33,101 bases of DNA from Caldifarciminota bacterium (GTDB lineage: Bacteria; Hydrothermota; Hydrothermia; LBFQ01). Under the pieces are notes generated by a model. It made no database searches, had not been told where the DNA came from, and saw only the letters and a list, made by a program, of their open reading frames with translations. Each line of letters begins with the position of its first letter. Position 1 is the first letter of the stretch. Made by a program: the position numbers and the translations under genes. Shown here in pieces: positions 21,658 through 30,946 of the stretch. Location of the stretch: assembly GCA_015492295.1 (NCBI GenBank), contig WGFI01000120.1, forward strand, positions 1 to 33,101, given 5' to 3'.

Positions 21658-22557
21658 TCAAGTTATACTGTAATTGAGAACCTCTTCCAAAGTCGGGGCG
21701 TACGCTCCAAGCCTTGATACGGTTATAGCCGCCGCCCGAGCGGCTAAATCCCCTGTACTTCTCCAATCCTTTCCATTGAGTTTTCCCCATACTATCCACG
21801 CCAATACGGTATCTCCGGCACCCGTAATATCATAAACCTCCCTTTTATATGCTGGAATATATATCTCCTCACTTTCGGTTATTATCCACATCCCTTTATC
21901 TCCCATGGTTGATACTATCGCTTCGGGTTTAAGTTTGTTAAAAACTTCCATACTCGTATCCTTTACATCTTCCATTGTAAGTAAATTCTTATGCGTGGCT
22001 TTTGAAAGCTCGCTTAAATTGGGTTTTATCACATCAAACCCGTAAGATTCCCAAAGTAAGGATTTTGGATCTATCGCCTTTAAGGAATCTTTGAATCTCG
22101 TACGAACAAAATTCAGCGTTTCAACACTTACGGTTCCTTTATCATAGTTTGAAATTACAACGGCATCCACATTGGTGTTTATCATATCAAGGAGTTCATA
22201 AGCATCGCTTGGTGGGAAAACCTCCTCATAATCTATCCTTAAAACATGATGATGTTTGGAAAGCATACGGGTCTTTTTTAGCGTTCTCAATTTACTTTTG
22301 TAAAACCGAAAATTTATACCAAGACTCTGACATATGGATATGAGTTTTTCTCCGTCCTCATCATCACCTATTATGCCATAGAGATACACATTGAGATCCA
22401 GCTTCGCGAGGTTCAACGCCACATTTGCCGCTCCCCCTGGGAGAAATTTACTGCTTTTATATAGAAAGACTGGCACCGGCGCTTCCGGTGATATTCTTTC
22501 AACCGTACCAAAGGCATATTCATCAAGCATAACATCTCCTATAACTGCAACTTCCAT
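21658..22557 (-). CDS. D-glycero-D-manno-heptose-7-phosphate kinase (RfaE1/HldE N-domain type)
   Basis: This 299-residue PfkB-family sugar kinase starts GDVMLDEYAFGTVERISPEAPVPV, the diagnostic N-terminus of heptose-7-phosphate kinases used in ADP-heptose synthesis for lipopolysaccharide. The PfkB second signature, with the catalytic aspartate, is DITGAGDTVLAW near residue 245. The protein is only the kinase half; the nucleotidyltransferase domain of bifunctional HldE is absent, so the second activity must be encoded elsewhere (the RfaE2 arrangement). The start is supported by a TAAAAT box nine bases upstream. The stop lies one base from the stop of the convergent PorE-like gene, leaving no intergenic terminator. 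Confidence 0.88.
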   Translation of the reverse strand: MEVAVIGDVMLDEYAFGTVERISPEAPVPVFLYKSSKFLPGGAANVALNLAKLDLNVYLYGIIGDDEDGEKLISICQSLGINFRFYKSKLRTLKKTRMLSKHHHVLRIDYEEVFPPSDAYELLDMINTNVDAVVISNYDKGTVSVETLNFVRTRFKDSLKAIDPKSLLWESYGFDVIKPNLSELSKATHKNLLTMEDVKDTSMEVFNKLKPEAIVSTMGDKGMWIITESEEIYIPAYKREVYDITGAGDTVLAWIVWGKLNGKDWRSTGDLAARAAAITVSRLGAYAPTLEEVLNYSIT

Positions 22558-22566
22558 AGACCTGAA

Positions 22567-22582
22567 ATTTTATACGTGAAAA
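22567..22582 (-). promoter_or_regulatory. Promoter of the heptose kinase gene
   Basis: Minus strand: TTTTC (22582-22578), five bases, TAAAAT (22572-22567), nine bases, ATG (22557). It matches the shared element with a TAAAAT variant box. Confidence 0.62.
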
Positions 22583-22627
22583 TCTTCTAACACTTGCGAA
22601 TAATCATTTTAATGAGACAGCGCAAGC

Positions 22628-24361
22628 TTAGAAACTTATGACCTTCCTAACATTTTTACCGTCGTATATAAAGTATATACCTCTTCCTTTAATGGATTTA
22701 ACCTTTCTTCCATCCACGGTGTATATGGTAATGACCCTTTCACCCCCTTTCATCTTATCTTCCTTCGCTGAGAGTTCATCCTCTCCTATCAACACCGAAC
22801 AATCGGGTTTTATCCATATACTGTCAAGTCTCGGTGCGTTGTCATCGGGTGGTCCCGTTCTAACAAACTCAACCTTATATTGGATAAAATTATCCGACCA
22901 GGGTATAAGACCCAGAGATTGAAGACTCGTACCAGAGGGCAAAGGCCCAACCCAAGGCTTGGTTAATATAACCGTAGAATCAAAAGACCATCTAACATAA
23001 ACATTTATCTGCCAATTTAAAGGGGAGCAACCCATGTAAAACAATGTATCAAATGCGCAGGATCCAGAATCCGCCATAAGTATTGATGATGTTAGAGTAG
23101 CAAAGGATGCGTATCGTGTTGCGGTTCTATTACGATAGAAATAATGACCTGTGCCCCATGAGGGGGAACCGGAAAGGTTAGTAAATACTATATCCTGCTG
23201 TATATCAAAACACCCGTAGGTTTCAAGATTCGCGAAGTAAAGGTTGTGTATATTCCAACCCGTTGATAGATTGAATCTCGTAAATGTCGGACCAACATAA
23301 ATATCTATATCCCTCCACGCCCCTAAGAAGTCTCCAAAACCATCCACATTGAAATCCCCAGCATTTACACCATCGTACATCAAACTCGTCGTTGATATAT
23401 TAACCCTGGTGAATGTAAAGCCCCCATCGTTTCTCAAATAAGCCGCATATTTGGGCGTGCTTTGATAGGGGGCGTAAGCTATGTCTATATCACCATCGTT
23501 ATCCACATCAACCGGCCATGCTCCATCGCTGTTATGCGTAACACCGCCGAAGTAATTTGATAGTGTGAATGTTCCTCCCAGATTCCTGAAAACCATAACA
23601 GGCCAATAACTGGTTAATATATCAAGATAGCCGTCGTTGTCAAAATCCACAAGGTATATTCTCATAGCTTTGTGATTATCGTCCGTTGAGTTGTATATCA
23701 TTATTGGAGTCCATGTTGCTCCATCATTCCTGAGAAGAATGACATCCCCTCCTCCTCCACCACTTCCGGGACCGCATCCGTTCGTAGCAACTATATCAAT
23801 GTCTCCATCGTTGTCAATATCACCCGCATCGGCAAAAGATATATAAGTTCCGCACCAATATGGTCCGTCAAGCACGATAGCCTGCCTGTTAAAGGTTAAA
23901 GGAGATACTTGGTAATACACATACAAACCGCTACCCATAGGTGCGAGTATATCGGGGAGTCCGTTTAGATCCACATCCTTTACCCAAACGGGCCATGCCC
24001 TGTTCCCGTAAAATGTACTAACATTTTCAATGTTTATAGGGGTGAAATTTCCAAAACCATCGTTCAGATAAACCGCAAGTACGGTTGAAAGTCTATAACC
24101 CACGAGATCATAATCCCCATCAAGATCCATATCCGCTGGAAATACATTCCCGTAGTTTCCCGGTGTGGTGATTTCCACGGTATCCAATATCCAGTTTCCC
24201 CAGTTATAGGATGTCGCTATCGGATTTATCTGGCCAGGCATCATGTATGAAACGGAATCCTGGGAGCAGAACTGAGAGCCGAATGAAGTTACGACCCCGC
24301 AAACTCCGGGGCCTCCATCCCATGTGCTTTGGGCGTATTGAGATATCCAAAGCACTAACAT
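22628..24361 (-). CDS. Secreted FG-GAP/VCBS repeat protein with T9SS sorting tail
   Basis: This 577-residue exported protein has about six FG-GAP/VCBS-type repeats with calcium-binding loops (D-x-[DN]-x-[DN]-G-x-x-D): DMDLDGDYD, DVDLNGLPD, DIDNDGDID, DFDNDGYLD, DVDNDGDID and DFNVDGFGD. Together they form an integrin-like propeller. The final about 40 residues (VITIYTVDGRKVKSIKG.GIYFI..GKNVRKVISF) are a type A T9SS C-terminal sorting signal, closely like that of the protein at 11294-13342; at the DNA level both share TATAAAGTATATACC on the + strand. The N-terminus MLVLWISQYAQS is a short hydrophobic signal without basic residues. It is monocistronic. The role may be adhesion or surface structure. 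Confidence 0.84.
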   Translation of the reverse strand: MLVLWISQYAQSTWDGGPGVCGVVTSFGSQFCSQDSVSYMMPGQINPIATSYNWGNWILDTVEITTPGNYGNVFPADMDLDGDYDLVGYRLSTVLAVYLNDGFGNFTPINIENVSTFYGNRAWPVWVKDVDLNGLPDILAPMGSGLYVYYQVSPLTFNRQAIVLDGPYWCGTYISFADAGDIDNDGDIDIVATNGCGPGSGGGGGDVILLRNDGATWTPIMIYNSTDDNHKAMRIYLVDFDNDGYLDILTSYWPVMVFRNLGGTFTLSNYFGGVTHNSDGAWPVDVDNDGDIDIAYAPYQSTPKYAAYLRNDGGFTFTRVNISTTSLMYDGVNAGDFNVDGFGDFLGAWRDIDIYVGPTFTRFNLSTGWNIHNLYFANLETYGCFDIQQDIVFTNLSGSPSWGTGHYFYRNRTATRYASFATLTSSILMADSGSCAFDTLFYMGCSPLNWQINVYVRWSFDSTVILTKPWVGPLPSGTSLQSLGLIPWSDNFIQYKVEFVRTGPPDDNAPRLDSIWIKPDCSVLIGEDELSAKEDKMKGGERVITIYTVDGRKVKSIKGRGIYFIYDGKNVRKVISF

Positions 24362-24369
24362 GATAATAT

Positions 24370-24385
24370 ATTATATAGTGGTAAA
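24370..24385 (-). promoter_or_regulatory. Promoter of the FG-GAP protein gene
   Basis: Minus strand: TTTAC (24385-24381), five bases, TATAAT (24375-24370), eight bases, ATG (24361). It matches the shared element with TTTAC in place of TTTTC. Confidence 0.65.
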
Positions 24386-24421
24386 ATTTTTTGGGTATTT
24401 GGGTGGTGTATAGAAATCGCT

Positions 24422-25798
24422 TTAAACTCCGTCCGTATATTTCTTTATAACATCATCAAGTATTTTCAAGGCTTCCTCACGGGTTTTTATGATACCTTCC
24501 GCTCTTAGCTCTTCTATCTCCTGCAATATCTTTTTATATACGGGTCCGGGTTTTACACCCCTTTCCATAATATCGTATCCCGTTATAAGTCTTGGTGGTT
24601 TATTCGCCTCTTCCTCCTGCTTTTTCAAGAAATCCTCCAATTTTTTGGCGAGTCTCAATTGTCCCGCTACGCCTTCGGCTTTGAGGGGAGTTGCAAGGGC
24701 ATCCGCATAGGCTACAAGTATTATAGGAAAAGCCCAATCTCCCGTGCGTTTATGGTATCTATAAAGGGCCCTTCTGGTGATGTTTGGAGTGGCAAGCAGG
24801 TGGGGATGCATGTGTTCGGCAACGATTAAAGAGATGGATTTATAAATTTCTCTTGACATCTTCAATCTCCTTCCAATGCTTAAAACCATCTTTGAACCTA
24901 TATAATCATGTCCATGGAAAGTTATCTCACCATTCTCATACTTGTAAGTCTTAGGTTTCCCTATATCGTGAAACATGGTTCCCATCACTATTATGAATCT
25001 ACCTTCATCGTCCATTATAGCCTTCATACGATGGAGGTAATATCCGAATGGTCCATCCTCCAAGGTATTTAGCGCAACATGCAACTTCTTCAAGGCTGTC
25101 AATGTGTGCGTCCAAACATCCGTATCTAAGCCTCCCAAAGGTTTTTTAAGTTCGGAAAGTTCGGGGAATATGTGAAAAAGTATCCCCGTATCAGACATTT
25201 TAATTAGAGAATCGTAGAAGTTTAAATTGGAAAAGATCAACTTCAGCTCGTATATTATACGCTCTGCCGCCACATTCTTTATCAAATGGGAGTTTGATGA
25301 TATTTCAAACAGCGTTCTCATCTCTATGTCAAATCCCAAGGTTGTGGAAAATCTGAATGCCCTTAACATTCGTAAAGGATCCTTCCTAAGATTTTCGGGT
25401 AAAGTTATCCTTATTATCCTGCCTTTAATATCATTCAAACCACCGAAGGGATCAATGATCTCCCAATTGTTTAAACTGATCGCTATCGCATTTATGGTAA
25501 AGTCCCTATCGTAGAGATCATCGTATATGGTTCCCTTCAATTCGCTGAAATCTATATATTCATCTTCAAGAATGACCCTATAAACCCCGTTCTCCTCATC
25601 CAAAGGTACAAAGGCTCCTTTCAGTTCCTTACTGACTTCAAGGGCAACCTTCCTAGCATTCCTCAACGCTATATCCCAATCCGTGGGAACTTTGCCAAGC
25701 ATGATATCACGAACAACTCCACCTACCAAAAAACCTTCCTTTGGAACTATGTTATACCACGGCTTACTTTGAACGATATATCTTATTATTTCAACCAT
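24422..25798 (-). CDS. CCA-adding tRNA nucleotidyltransferase with HD domain
   Basis: This 458-residue class II nucleotidyltransferase adds or repairs the 3' CCA of tRNAs. The catalytic domain has LVGGVVRD (24-31) and the metal-binding D40-W-D42, followed by RDFTINAIA (about 95-103) and a DPLRMLRAFRF helix. A C-terminal HD phosphohydrolase domain shows FHDIGKPKTY and HGHD motifs near 277-300. Poly(A) polymerase is a close relative, but the tRNA-Asp in this window lacks an encoded CCA, so a CCA-adding enzyme is needed. It is the last gene of a three-gene operon with a TPR protein and a T9SS substrate, overlapping the latter by 13 bases; this is an odd company for a tRNA enzyme. Confidence 0.9.
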   Translation of the reverse strand: MVEIIRYIVQSKPWYNIVPKEGFLVGGVVRDIMLGKVPTDWDIALRNARKVALEVSKELKGAFVPLDEENGVYRVILEDEYIDFSELKGTIYDDLYDRDFTINAIAISLNNWEIIDPFGGLNDIKGRIIRITLPENLRKDPLRMLRAFRFSTTLGFDIEMRTLFEISSNSHLIKNVAAERIIYELKLIFSNLNFYDSLIKMSDTGILFHIFPELSELKKPLGGLDTDVWTHTLTALKKLHVALNTLEDGPFGYYLHRMKAIMDDEGRFIIVMGTMFHDIGKPKTYKYENGEITFHGHDYIGSKMVLSIGRRLKMSREIYKSISLIVAEHMHPHLLATPNITRRALYRYHKRTGDWAFPIILVAYADALATPLKAEGVAGQLRLAKKLEDFLKKQEEEANKPPRLITGYDIMERGVKPGPVYKKILQEIEELRAEGIIKTREEALKILDDVIKKYTDGV

Positions 25799-26961
25799 AC
25801 CATCCTTTTAACGTAGGTCCTCCCGTTTATTATACACTTGACAAAATAAACGCCATTTTTCACTTCAAAACCGTTATCGTCATAACCGCTCCACGAAATC
25901 TTAAAAGACGAATTCTTGAAACCTTTATATAGAGTTTTCACCCTGTTTCCAGTTATGTTTATTATATACAGTTCAACTTTTGAAGGTTTGTTTATATTAA
26001 CATATATCTCAGCGACCCCTCTACCGTAGTCTATATTGAGGATTTCATCTCCCAGGAAGGCTTGTGATATGTCATAACTTCCGTATTCGTTTATGTTGAT
26101 CTCAACGCTCTTGAGGCCGTTTGAAACCTCATAAGTTCCTATATCAATAGGAAACATCCCATAAGAAACGCCATGATATAGATTCATATCCGAGACGAAG
26201 GTTTCTATATCACCCATTCTTATAAGAAAAGGATGCGAGTATGTTATGTAAGGCGTTGATAGAGGGGTTCTATTTATACCGTTTTTGCCGTATATAACAT
26301 AGAGTCTGTTCATATAGGTTGCCAAGGATATGAAGTTGTTGTTTTTCATCTGTGTGTTAAATAGGCTCAGGGAATTGTTATTGTCCTCTATGAACCTAAA
26401 ACCATTATTATTCGGTTTTATATAACCGCTTAGGGTATAGACTAAGGTATCTCCGCATATCAAATACTCCCCTTCCCCTTTTATCCAAAGGTTTCTCTCA
26501 CCGAATATGTATATTCTATCCTCTCCCAATGCGAATAGGGATTTACTCCCGCCTATGCCGCAAACCGTTATATCCTTTATACCTTCCAAAATCAATCTAA
26601 GACTATCGTTATGGTACTCAAATAACCCGATGTTGGAAAGTAAATAGAGTTTTCCCCTAAGCATATATGCTTTTTTATACTCGCCCGTTAAAGGCAGGAC
26701 AGAATCTTTCAGAGTGGAAACTCTTAGGAAAACTATGGGTGCGGAAGGATCATCCAATGTCAGAATTAACCTTAGATTCTCGGGATCATAGGATATGTGC
26801 TTAACGGGGGAAGTTATATCGCTTTTCTTATATTCCGAAGATGTTATGTCTGGATATATTAGGAGACCCTCATCCGTTCCTACAAAAACCTCCGTGTTCC
26901 CATCTCCATCAACATCAACCGTGGCCACAGCGTTGATTTCAAGAGAAATCAAAAATAGCAT
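25786..26961 (-). CDS. Secreted repeat protein with FlgD-like T9SS sorting domain
   Basis: This 391-residue exported protein begins MLFLISLEINA, a short hydrophobic signal lacking basic residues. A calcium-type FG-GAP loop (DVDGDGNTEVFVG) follows directly. The middle is strand-rich and may be a propeller, but repeats are weak. The C-terminal about 80 residues (KVELYIINITGNRVKTLYKGF..ISWSGYDDNGFEVKNGVYFVKCIINGRTYVKRMVWLK) are a FlgD-Ig-like T9SS sorting domain, longer than the type A tails seen in two other proteins here. It is translated from a strong Shine-Dalgarno site (26968-26974) that overlaps the end of the TPR gene. The ligand is unknown. Confidence 0.78.
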   Translation of the reverse strand: MLFLISLEINAVATVDVDGDGNTEVFVGTDEGLLIYPDITSSEYKKSDITSPVKHISYDPENLRLILTLDDPSAPIVFLRVSTLKDSVLPLTGEYKKAYMLRGKLYLLSNIGLFEYHNDSLRLILEGIKDITVCGIGGSKSLFALGEDRIYIFGERNLWIKGEGEYLICGDTLVYTLSGYIKPNNNGFRFIEDNNNSLSLFNTQMKNNNFISLATYMNRLYVIYGKNGINRTPLSTPYITYSHPFLIRMGDIETFVSDMNLYHGVSYGMFPIDIGTYEVSNGLKSVEININEYGSYDISQAFLGDEILNIDYGRGVAEIYVNINKPSKVELYIINITGNRVKTLYKGFKNSSFKISWSGYDDNGFEVKNGVYFVKCIINGRTYVKRMVWLK

Positions 26962-26964
26962 TTT

Positions 26965-28728
26965 TTACCCTCCCAATTGTTTTATGATGTCTTCAAGTTG
27001 CTGCGCTTCCTTGGTTTTACCTGCCCTCCTATAAGCATTAGCGGCCATCTTGAAGTTATATATGACCTGCTCCTTCGCGGAATTATCACCCCCTTCGTAT
27101 TTCTTGTAGTATATCAAACCTATGAACTTATAAGCATCTCCCAGCTTGTCGGAGGATTGAAAGTTTTGAACGAATTGCTGCAACACATTCAGGGCATTCT
27201 CATGGTCATTCTTAGCGTATAAAGCCAAACCGTAAAGGTACATAACATTTTCTATATCCTCACCGTTCGGATACTTCTGAACATACTGGGAAAAGTAATT
27301 TATGGCTTTATCGTAATCCTTAGATATGTACGCTATGTATCCCAGACTGAACAAGGCCTTTGAGGCTCTCGGATCATTCGGAAAGTACTTTAAGAATTCT
27401 TCAAACATCTTAGCCGCCTTGGGGTACGCACCTTGCTTGTAAAGGACCAGGGCGTTATTAAACACGGCCTCTGCGCCTATGCCGGATCTTATATTCTTCG
27501 CAACCTCGGGATGCTCCTTGACCAAGGCTTGAAGTAATCCTTTGATCTTTTCGCTGGATTTATGTCCGGGATATTCAAGAAGGAAACGATCCCACGCTTC
27601 GGCCGCCCCTTTGTAATCTCCGAGTTTATACTTCGCTTTTCCGAGCAATTCAAGAACGGCGGGCATATCCTCACCGTTCGGATATTTGTTTATGTAATAC
27701 TCGAGTTTCTCAACCGCCTTACGAAAACTCCCACTTTGGAATAGGAGCTGACCCATATATGCGGTTATTTTGGCGGATCTCGGATCGTTGGGGAAAAACT
27801 TAACGAACTTTTCAAACCTCTGCTGAGCCTTCGTCATCTGACCATTTTTGAACGCCTTCATACCGGGTGAATAAAATAGGACCTCGCCAACGAGAGGATT
27901 CGTGACTTTCACCCTACCGTTTGAGGCGATAGCATCACCGTATTTGCTTTCAACATAAGCCAGAGATGCCAGTATGGTATCCTTCAACATAGGATAATTG
28001 GCCAAGGCCTTCTCGTACTGGGTTATTGAAGAATCATAGTTTCCGTTCTCAGCATACCATTCAGCCAGTATGATTTCCAGTTTGGGTCTATTTGGATGTC
28101 CCTGATTTATGACCTTTTTTAGGGTCATTATGGCTTTGAATAGCTCGCCTTTTTTCCTATAAGCGAATACCTTTAAGAGTTGAGCTTCTAAGGTTCTTTT
28201 ATCTCCCGGAAATCTCTTTTCCATAGTATCCACCAGCGAGACCACCTTTTCGTATGAGCCGTTCATGTACGCAGCCAACGCTCCGAAGTAAAGGGCATCA
28301 CCGTAAACCTCCCTCCACGCCGAATATTGGAATGCCACCTTTGAGAAGTATCTGTAAGCATCAAGATACCTCCGCTTGTTATAATAAGCCACACCTAAAC
28401 CCATATAAACGGGTATTATGAACTTCGGATTTCTCGCCCCTCTTACCTCGGCCTTTTTGAGGGTATCTATCGCCGCGGAGTACCTTCCCTTGTGAATCAG
28501 GCACCACCCGTTTCCTATGAAACCTATGGTTATATAATCGGGTATGCTCGTATTACGGATGAGATCAACATATATGCTACGCGCACGATCATAGTTCCCC
28601 GAATAGTAATATCTTTCCGCTCTTGCCACCACCTCACCGTAATCGTTGGCATAGGCATCGGGCAAAGGTCTCTTATAGTCCTTAATAACCGTAGGTATAA
28701 GAGTTTTGCCTATAAATACCAACAACAT
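26965..28728 (-). CDS. TPR-repeat exported protein
   Basis: This 587-residue protein consists almost entirely of tetratricopeptide repeats of the BamD/YbgF/Tol-Pal type. Repeating units read FVKFFPNDPRSAKITAYMGQ, YINKYPNGEDMPAVLELLGK, FLKYFPNDPRASKALFSLGY and YVQKYPNGEDIENVMYLYG, the usual P-x-D-x-x-A pattern. The N-terminus MLLVFIGKTLIPTVI is short and hydrophobic, so it is probably periplasmic or a membrane-anchored scaffold. It is first in an operon with a T9SS substrate and the CCA enzyme, and starts nine bases after a TAGAAT box. It may scaffold an envelope assembly machine; which one cannot be read from sequence. Confidence 0.82.
   Translation of the reverse strand: MLLVFIGKTLIPTVIKDYKRPLPDAYANDYGEVVARAERYYYSGNYDRARSIYVDLIRNTSIPDYITIGFIGNGWCLIHKGRYSAAIDTLKKAEVRGARNPKFIIPVYMGLGVAYYNKRRYLDAYRYFSKVAFQYSAWREVYGDALYFGALAAYMNGSYEKVVSLVDTMEKRFPGDKRTLEAQLLKVFAYRKKGELFKAIMTLKKVINQGHPNRPKLEIILAEWYAENGNYDSSITQYEKALANYPMLKDTILASLAYVESKYGDAIASNGRVKVTNPLVGEVLFYSPGMKAFKNGQMTKAQQRFEKFVKFFPNDPRSAKITAYMGQLLFQSGSFRKAVEKLEYYINKYPNGEDMPAVLELLGKAKYKLGDYKGAAEAWDRFLLEYPGHKSSEKIKGLLQALVKEHPEVAKNIRSGIGAEAVFNNALVLYKQGAYPKAAKMFEEFLKYFPNDPRASKALFSLGYIAYISKDYDKAINYFSQYVQKYPNGEDIENVMYLYGLALYAKNDHENALNVLQQFVQNFQSSDKLGDAYKFIGLIYYKKYEGGDNSAKEQVIYNFKMAANAYRRAGKTKEAQQLEDIIKQLGG
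26968..26974 (-). promoter_or_regulatory. Shine-Dalgarno site of the FlgD-type T9SS protein
   Basis: GGGAGGG on the minus strand lies six bases before the ATG at 26961 and overlaps the end of the upstream TPR gene. It is another example of an operon-internal gene with a classical ribosome site. Confidence 0.75.
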
Positions 28729-28737
28729 AACATTGTT

Positions 28738-28753
28738 ATTCTAAGGCTGTAAA
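28738..28753 (-). promoter_or_regulatory. Promoter of the TPR-protein operon
   Basis: Minus strand: TTTAC (28753-28749), five bases, TAGAAT (28743-28738), nine bases, ATG (28728). It lies directly after the hprK stop codon, so this operon is independent of the efp operon. Confidence 0.65.
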
Positions 28754-28755
28754 AC

Positions 28756-29688
28756 TTATTCCTGTTCCTTTATCATCCTGTTCAACTCTTCCTTGAATCT
28801 TGATGAGTTTAGATCACCCGTCTTATATACGAGAGCGGCGGATTCAACGAGCACGGCCATATTTTTGCCAGGAGTTATAGGCAATTTAAACTTGGGTATC
28901 TTTATGCCGAAGTATGAAACCTGCTCTATATTATCCTGATAGCTGAACTCCTCCATCGGAACGAACTCCACCACACAATCCAAGGAGGTACTGGGCTTAA
29001 CCGCTTGAAAACCGTATATTGACGGAATATGCACTATGCCTATCCCCTTTATTTCAAGGTAATATCTGACCTTCTCCCTTGGGGGTTCGGCCAATAGAGC
29101 GTCCGCAGGATAAAGTTTTATAGCGACCAAATCGTCCGCTATGAACCTGTGCCCTCTCCTTATCAGTTCAAGCGCGCACTCGCTTTTACCCATGGCGGAT
29201 TTGCCCTTTAAAAGTATTCCAACACCAAAGACATCAACCATAACCCCATGTTCATATATGACAGGAGCAAGTTCGTACTGTAATCTATCCATAATCAAAG
29301 AAATCGTCCGCGTCGTACTCATTTCCGTTGAAAATGTCGGTACTGAGAACTTTTCAGAATAGTATGAGAATAGATTTTTTAACCTTTCGGTATTTTTCTC
29401 GTTAAATGAAGTTATTATCACCGCTGGTGGTTCCTTTGAGTACAGTCTCTTTATGGATTCATCGTCATCGTTCTGTTTATTTATAAGATACGCCCTCTCT
29501 GTTATGCCTATTATCTGAACCCTTTCGGCCGGAAACTCCTCCTCAAAACCCGCCAGGAGCAAACCGGGCCTGCTTATGTCCGGAACGGTTATCCTCCTCC
29601 AAAATCCCTTATTACCTCCAAGTACATCACAATACTTCTTCAAGAAGCCTTCAAAAAACCGTCTTACTTCAATACTCCGAGAATTCAT
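28756..29688 (-). CDS. hprK: HPr kinase/phosphorylase
   Basis: HprK phosphorylates and dephosphorylates HPr on a serine in carbon-source control. The 310-residue protein has the N-terminal domain (residues 1-135), then EHGVMVDVFGVG and the P-loop GKSAMGKS (162-169), a mild variant of the usual GxSGxGKS with Ala for Gly. ELIRRGHRFIADD and the signature LEIKGIGIVHIPSIYG follow. Outside Firmicutes, HprK often regulates a PtsN-like system; an EIIA gene lies at 16819-17274 but no HPr gene is visible. It overlaps the upstream CorC-like gene by 20 bases and is the last gene of the efp operon. Confidence 0.93.
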   Translation of the reverse strand: MNSRSIEVRRFFEGFLKKYCDVLGGNKGFWRRITVPDISRPGLLLAGFEEEFPAERVQIIGITERAYLINKQNDDDESIKRLYSKEPPAVIITSFNEKNTERLKNLFSYYSEKFSVPTFSTEMSTTRTISLIMDRLQYELAPVIYEHGVMVDVFGVGILLKGKSAMGKSECALELIRRGHRFIADDLVAIKLYPADALLAEPPREKVRYYLEIKGIGIVHIPSIYGFQAVKPSTSLDCVVEFVPMEEFSYQDNIEQVSYFGIKIPKFKLPITPGKNMAVLVESAALVYKTGDLNSSRFKEELNRMIKEQE

Positions 29689-30442
29689 CGCCCTTCTTTA
29701 TAAGTAAGGTTATTATTCTCTGAGGATGAACATCCTCAGCTACGAATTCCAAAGGTGGAATTTTGAACTTTTCACCTTTATTAGGTATCCTACCTAGCTT
29801 TTCTATAACATATCCCCCTATGCTGGTACTCTCCGTCTGCTCAAAACTTACACCCAATATCTCCTCAACCTCCGATAATGGAAGCTTGGCGCTTATCCTT
29901 ATCCATCCATCTTCAAGAACTTCATATCTGAATTCCGCTTTGTCATGCTCCTCGTAAATCTCGCCGACTATTTCCTCAAGGAGATCCTCAATAGTGACTA
30001 TACCTATAACGCTGCCGTATTCATCAACCACTATACCTATGGACAATCTCCTTTCTTGAAGGGATTGCAAAGCCTTTAAGCAGCTCATGGAGTGAGGTAT
30101 GTAAAAGGGCTCCTTCATTATCTCCCCCACGAGCTTCCTATCCAGGTCATTCATATAAAGAAAAACATCCTTGATATACGCAACCCCCACTATTCTATCC
30201 CCATCCTTGGATATTACAGGATACTTTGAATATCTGTGCTCTATGAACTTCTCAATCATATCTCTTAGAGTGTCATCCTCGTGTAGCATAACCAGATCAA
30301 CTCTCGGTTTCATAACATCTTCCGCCGTATGCTCATATATCCTTTTTACACCTTTCAACATCTGATAAAACTCTTTATCATCCTTGGCTTTCCGTTTAAA
30401 GTAATCCAAAAGTTCGCTTAGCTCATCCTTTTTGAAGAACAT
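29669..30442 (-). CDS. CorC/HlyC-like CBS-domain protein
   Basis: This 257-residue cytoplasmic protein has the HlyC/CorC layout without the DUF21 membrane domain. The first segment VKRIYEHTAEDVMKPRVDLV (28-47) precedes two CBS domains (about 40-95 and 105-160; GRVIGVAYIKD-like and VVDEYGSVIGIVTIEDLLEEIVGEI). A C-terminal transporter-associated CorC_HlyC domain (about 175-257) completes it. Such proteins take part in magnesium or cobalt efflux, though the exact role is unsettled. The GIVTIEDLLEEIVGEI motif is a strong family marker. It sits 33 bases after accB and shares 20 bases with hprK. Confidence 0.88.
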   Translation of the reverse strand: MFFKKDELSELLDYFKRKAKDDKEFYQMLKGVKRIYEHTAEDVMKPRVDLVMLHEDDTLRDMIEKFIEHRYSKYPVISKDGDRIVGVAYIKDVFLYMNDLDRKLVGEIMKEPFYIPHSMSCLKALQSLQERRLSIGIVVDEYGSVIGIVTIEDLLEEIVGEIYEEHDKAEFRYEVLEDGWIRISAKLPLSEVEEILGVSFEQTESTSIGGYVIEKLGRIPNKGEKFKIPPLEFVAEDVHPQRIITLLIKKGDEFSEY

Positions 30443-30475
30443 AGGTTATATTCCTGTACCGTTCTCCGCCTTCGC

Positions 30476-30946
30476 TCATTCCAACCTTATTTTAAAGAGA
30501 GGTTGCCCATATTCAACGGGTTGAGCGTTCTCAACCAATATCTCCTCTACCACTCCATTAACATCCGATTTTATCTCATTCATGATCTTCATAGCTTCAA
30601 TTATACAAAGGACATCTCCTTTCCTAACCTTACTTCCAACCTCAACAAAGGGCTTGGCTCCAGGCGCGGGTGCCCTGTAAAATGTCCCAACTATAGGGGA
30701 TTTTACTATATGAACGTTCTCCTCTTTAACTTCCGTTTCCATCTTTTCAGGTTCAATCTTGGTATCAGGAGGTGCCTGGTGCTGAACGGGTGGGGTAGGT
30801 ACCGCTACCTGTACGGGCTGAGATAAATTCATAGAATCCGGATATTTTGAAAGTTTTATCCTGAACTCCTTGGTGGATATTTCAAGTTGGGCTATATCAC
30901 TTTCCTTGAAGACTTTGATTATCCTCTTTAACAGCTTAACATCCAT
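30476..30946 (-). CDS. accB: Biotin carboxyl carrier protein of acetyl-CoA carboxylase
   Basis: AccB carries the biotin that shuttles CO2 in acetyl-CoA carboxylase, the first step of fatty acid synthesis. The 156-residue protein has an N-terminal helical domain, a Pro/Gln-rich linker (about 43-75) and the biotinyl domain with the EAMKIMN site, where K120 is the biotinylated lysine. The length and layout are standard. It is usually paired with accC; here it is preceded by efp, also a common arrangement, and accC is not in the window. The ATG overlaps the efp stop by one base (TAATG) and has a GGGAGGG site four bases upstream. Confidence 0.94.
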   Translation of the reverse strand: MDVKLLKRIIKVFKESDIAQLEISTKEFRIKLSKYPDSMNLSQPVQVAVPTPPVQHQAPPDTKIEPEKMETEVKEENVHIVKSPIVGTFYRAPAPGAKPFVEVGSKVRKGDVLCIIEAMKIMNEIKSDVNGVVEEILVENAQPVEYGQPLFKIRLE

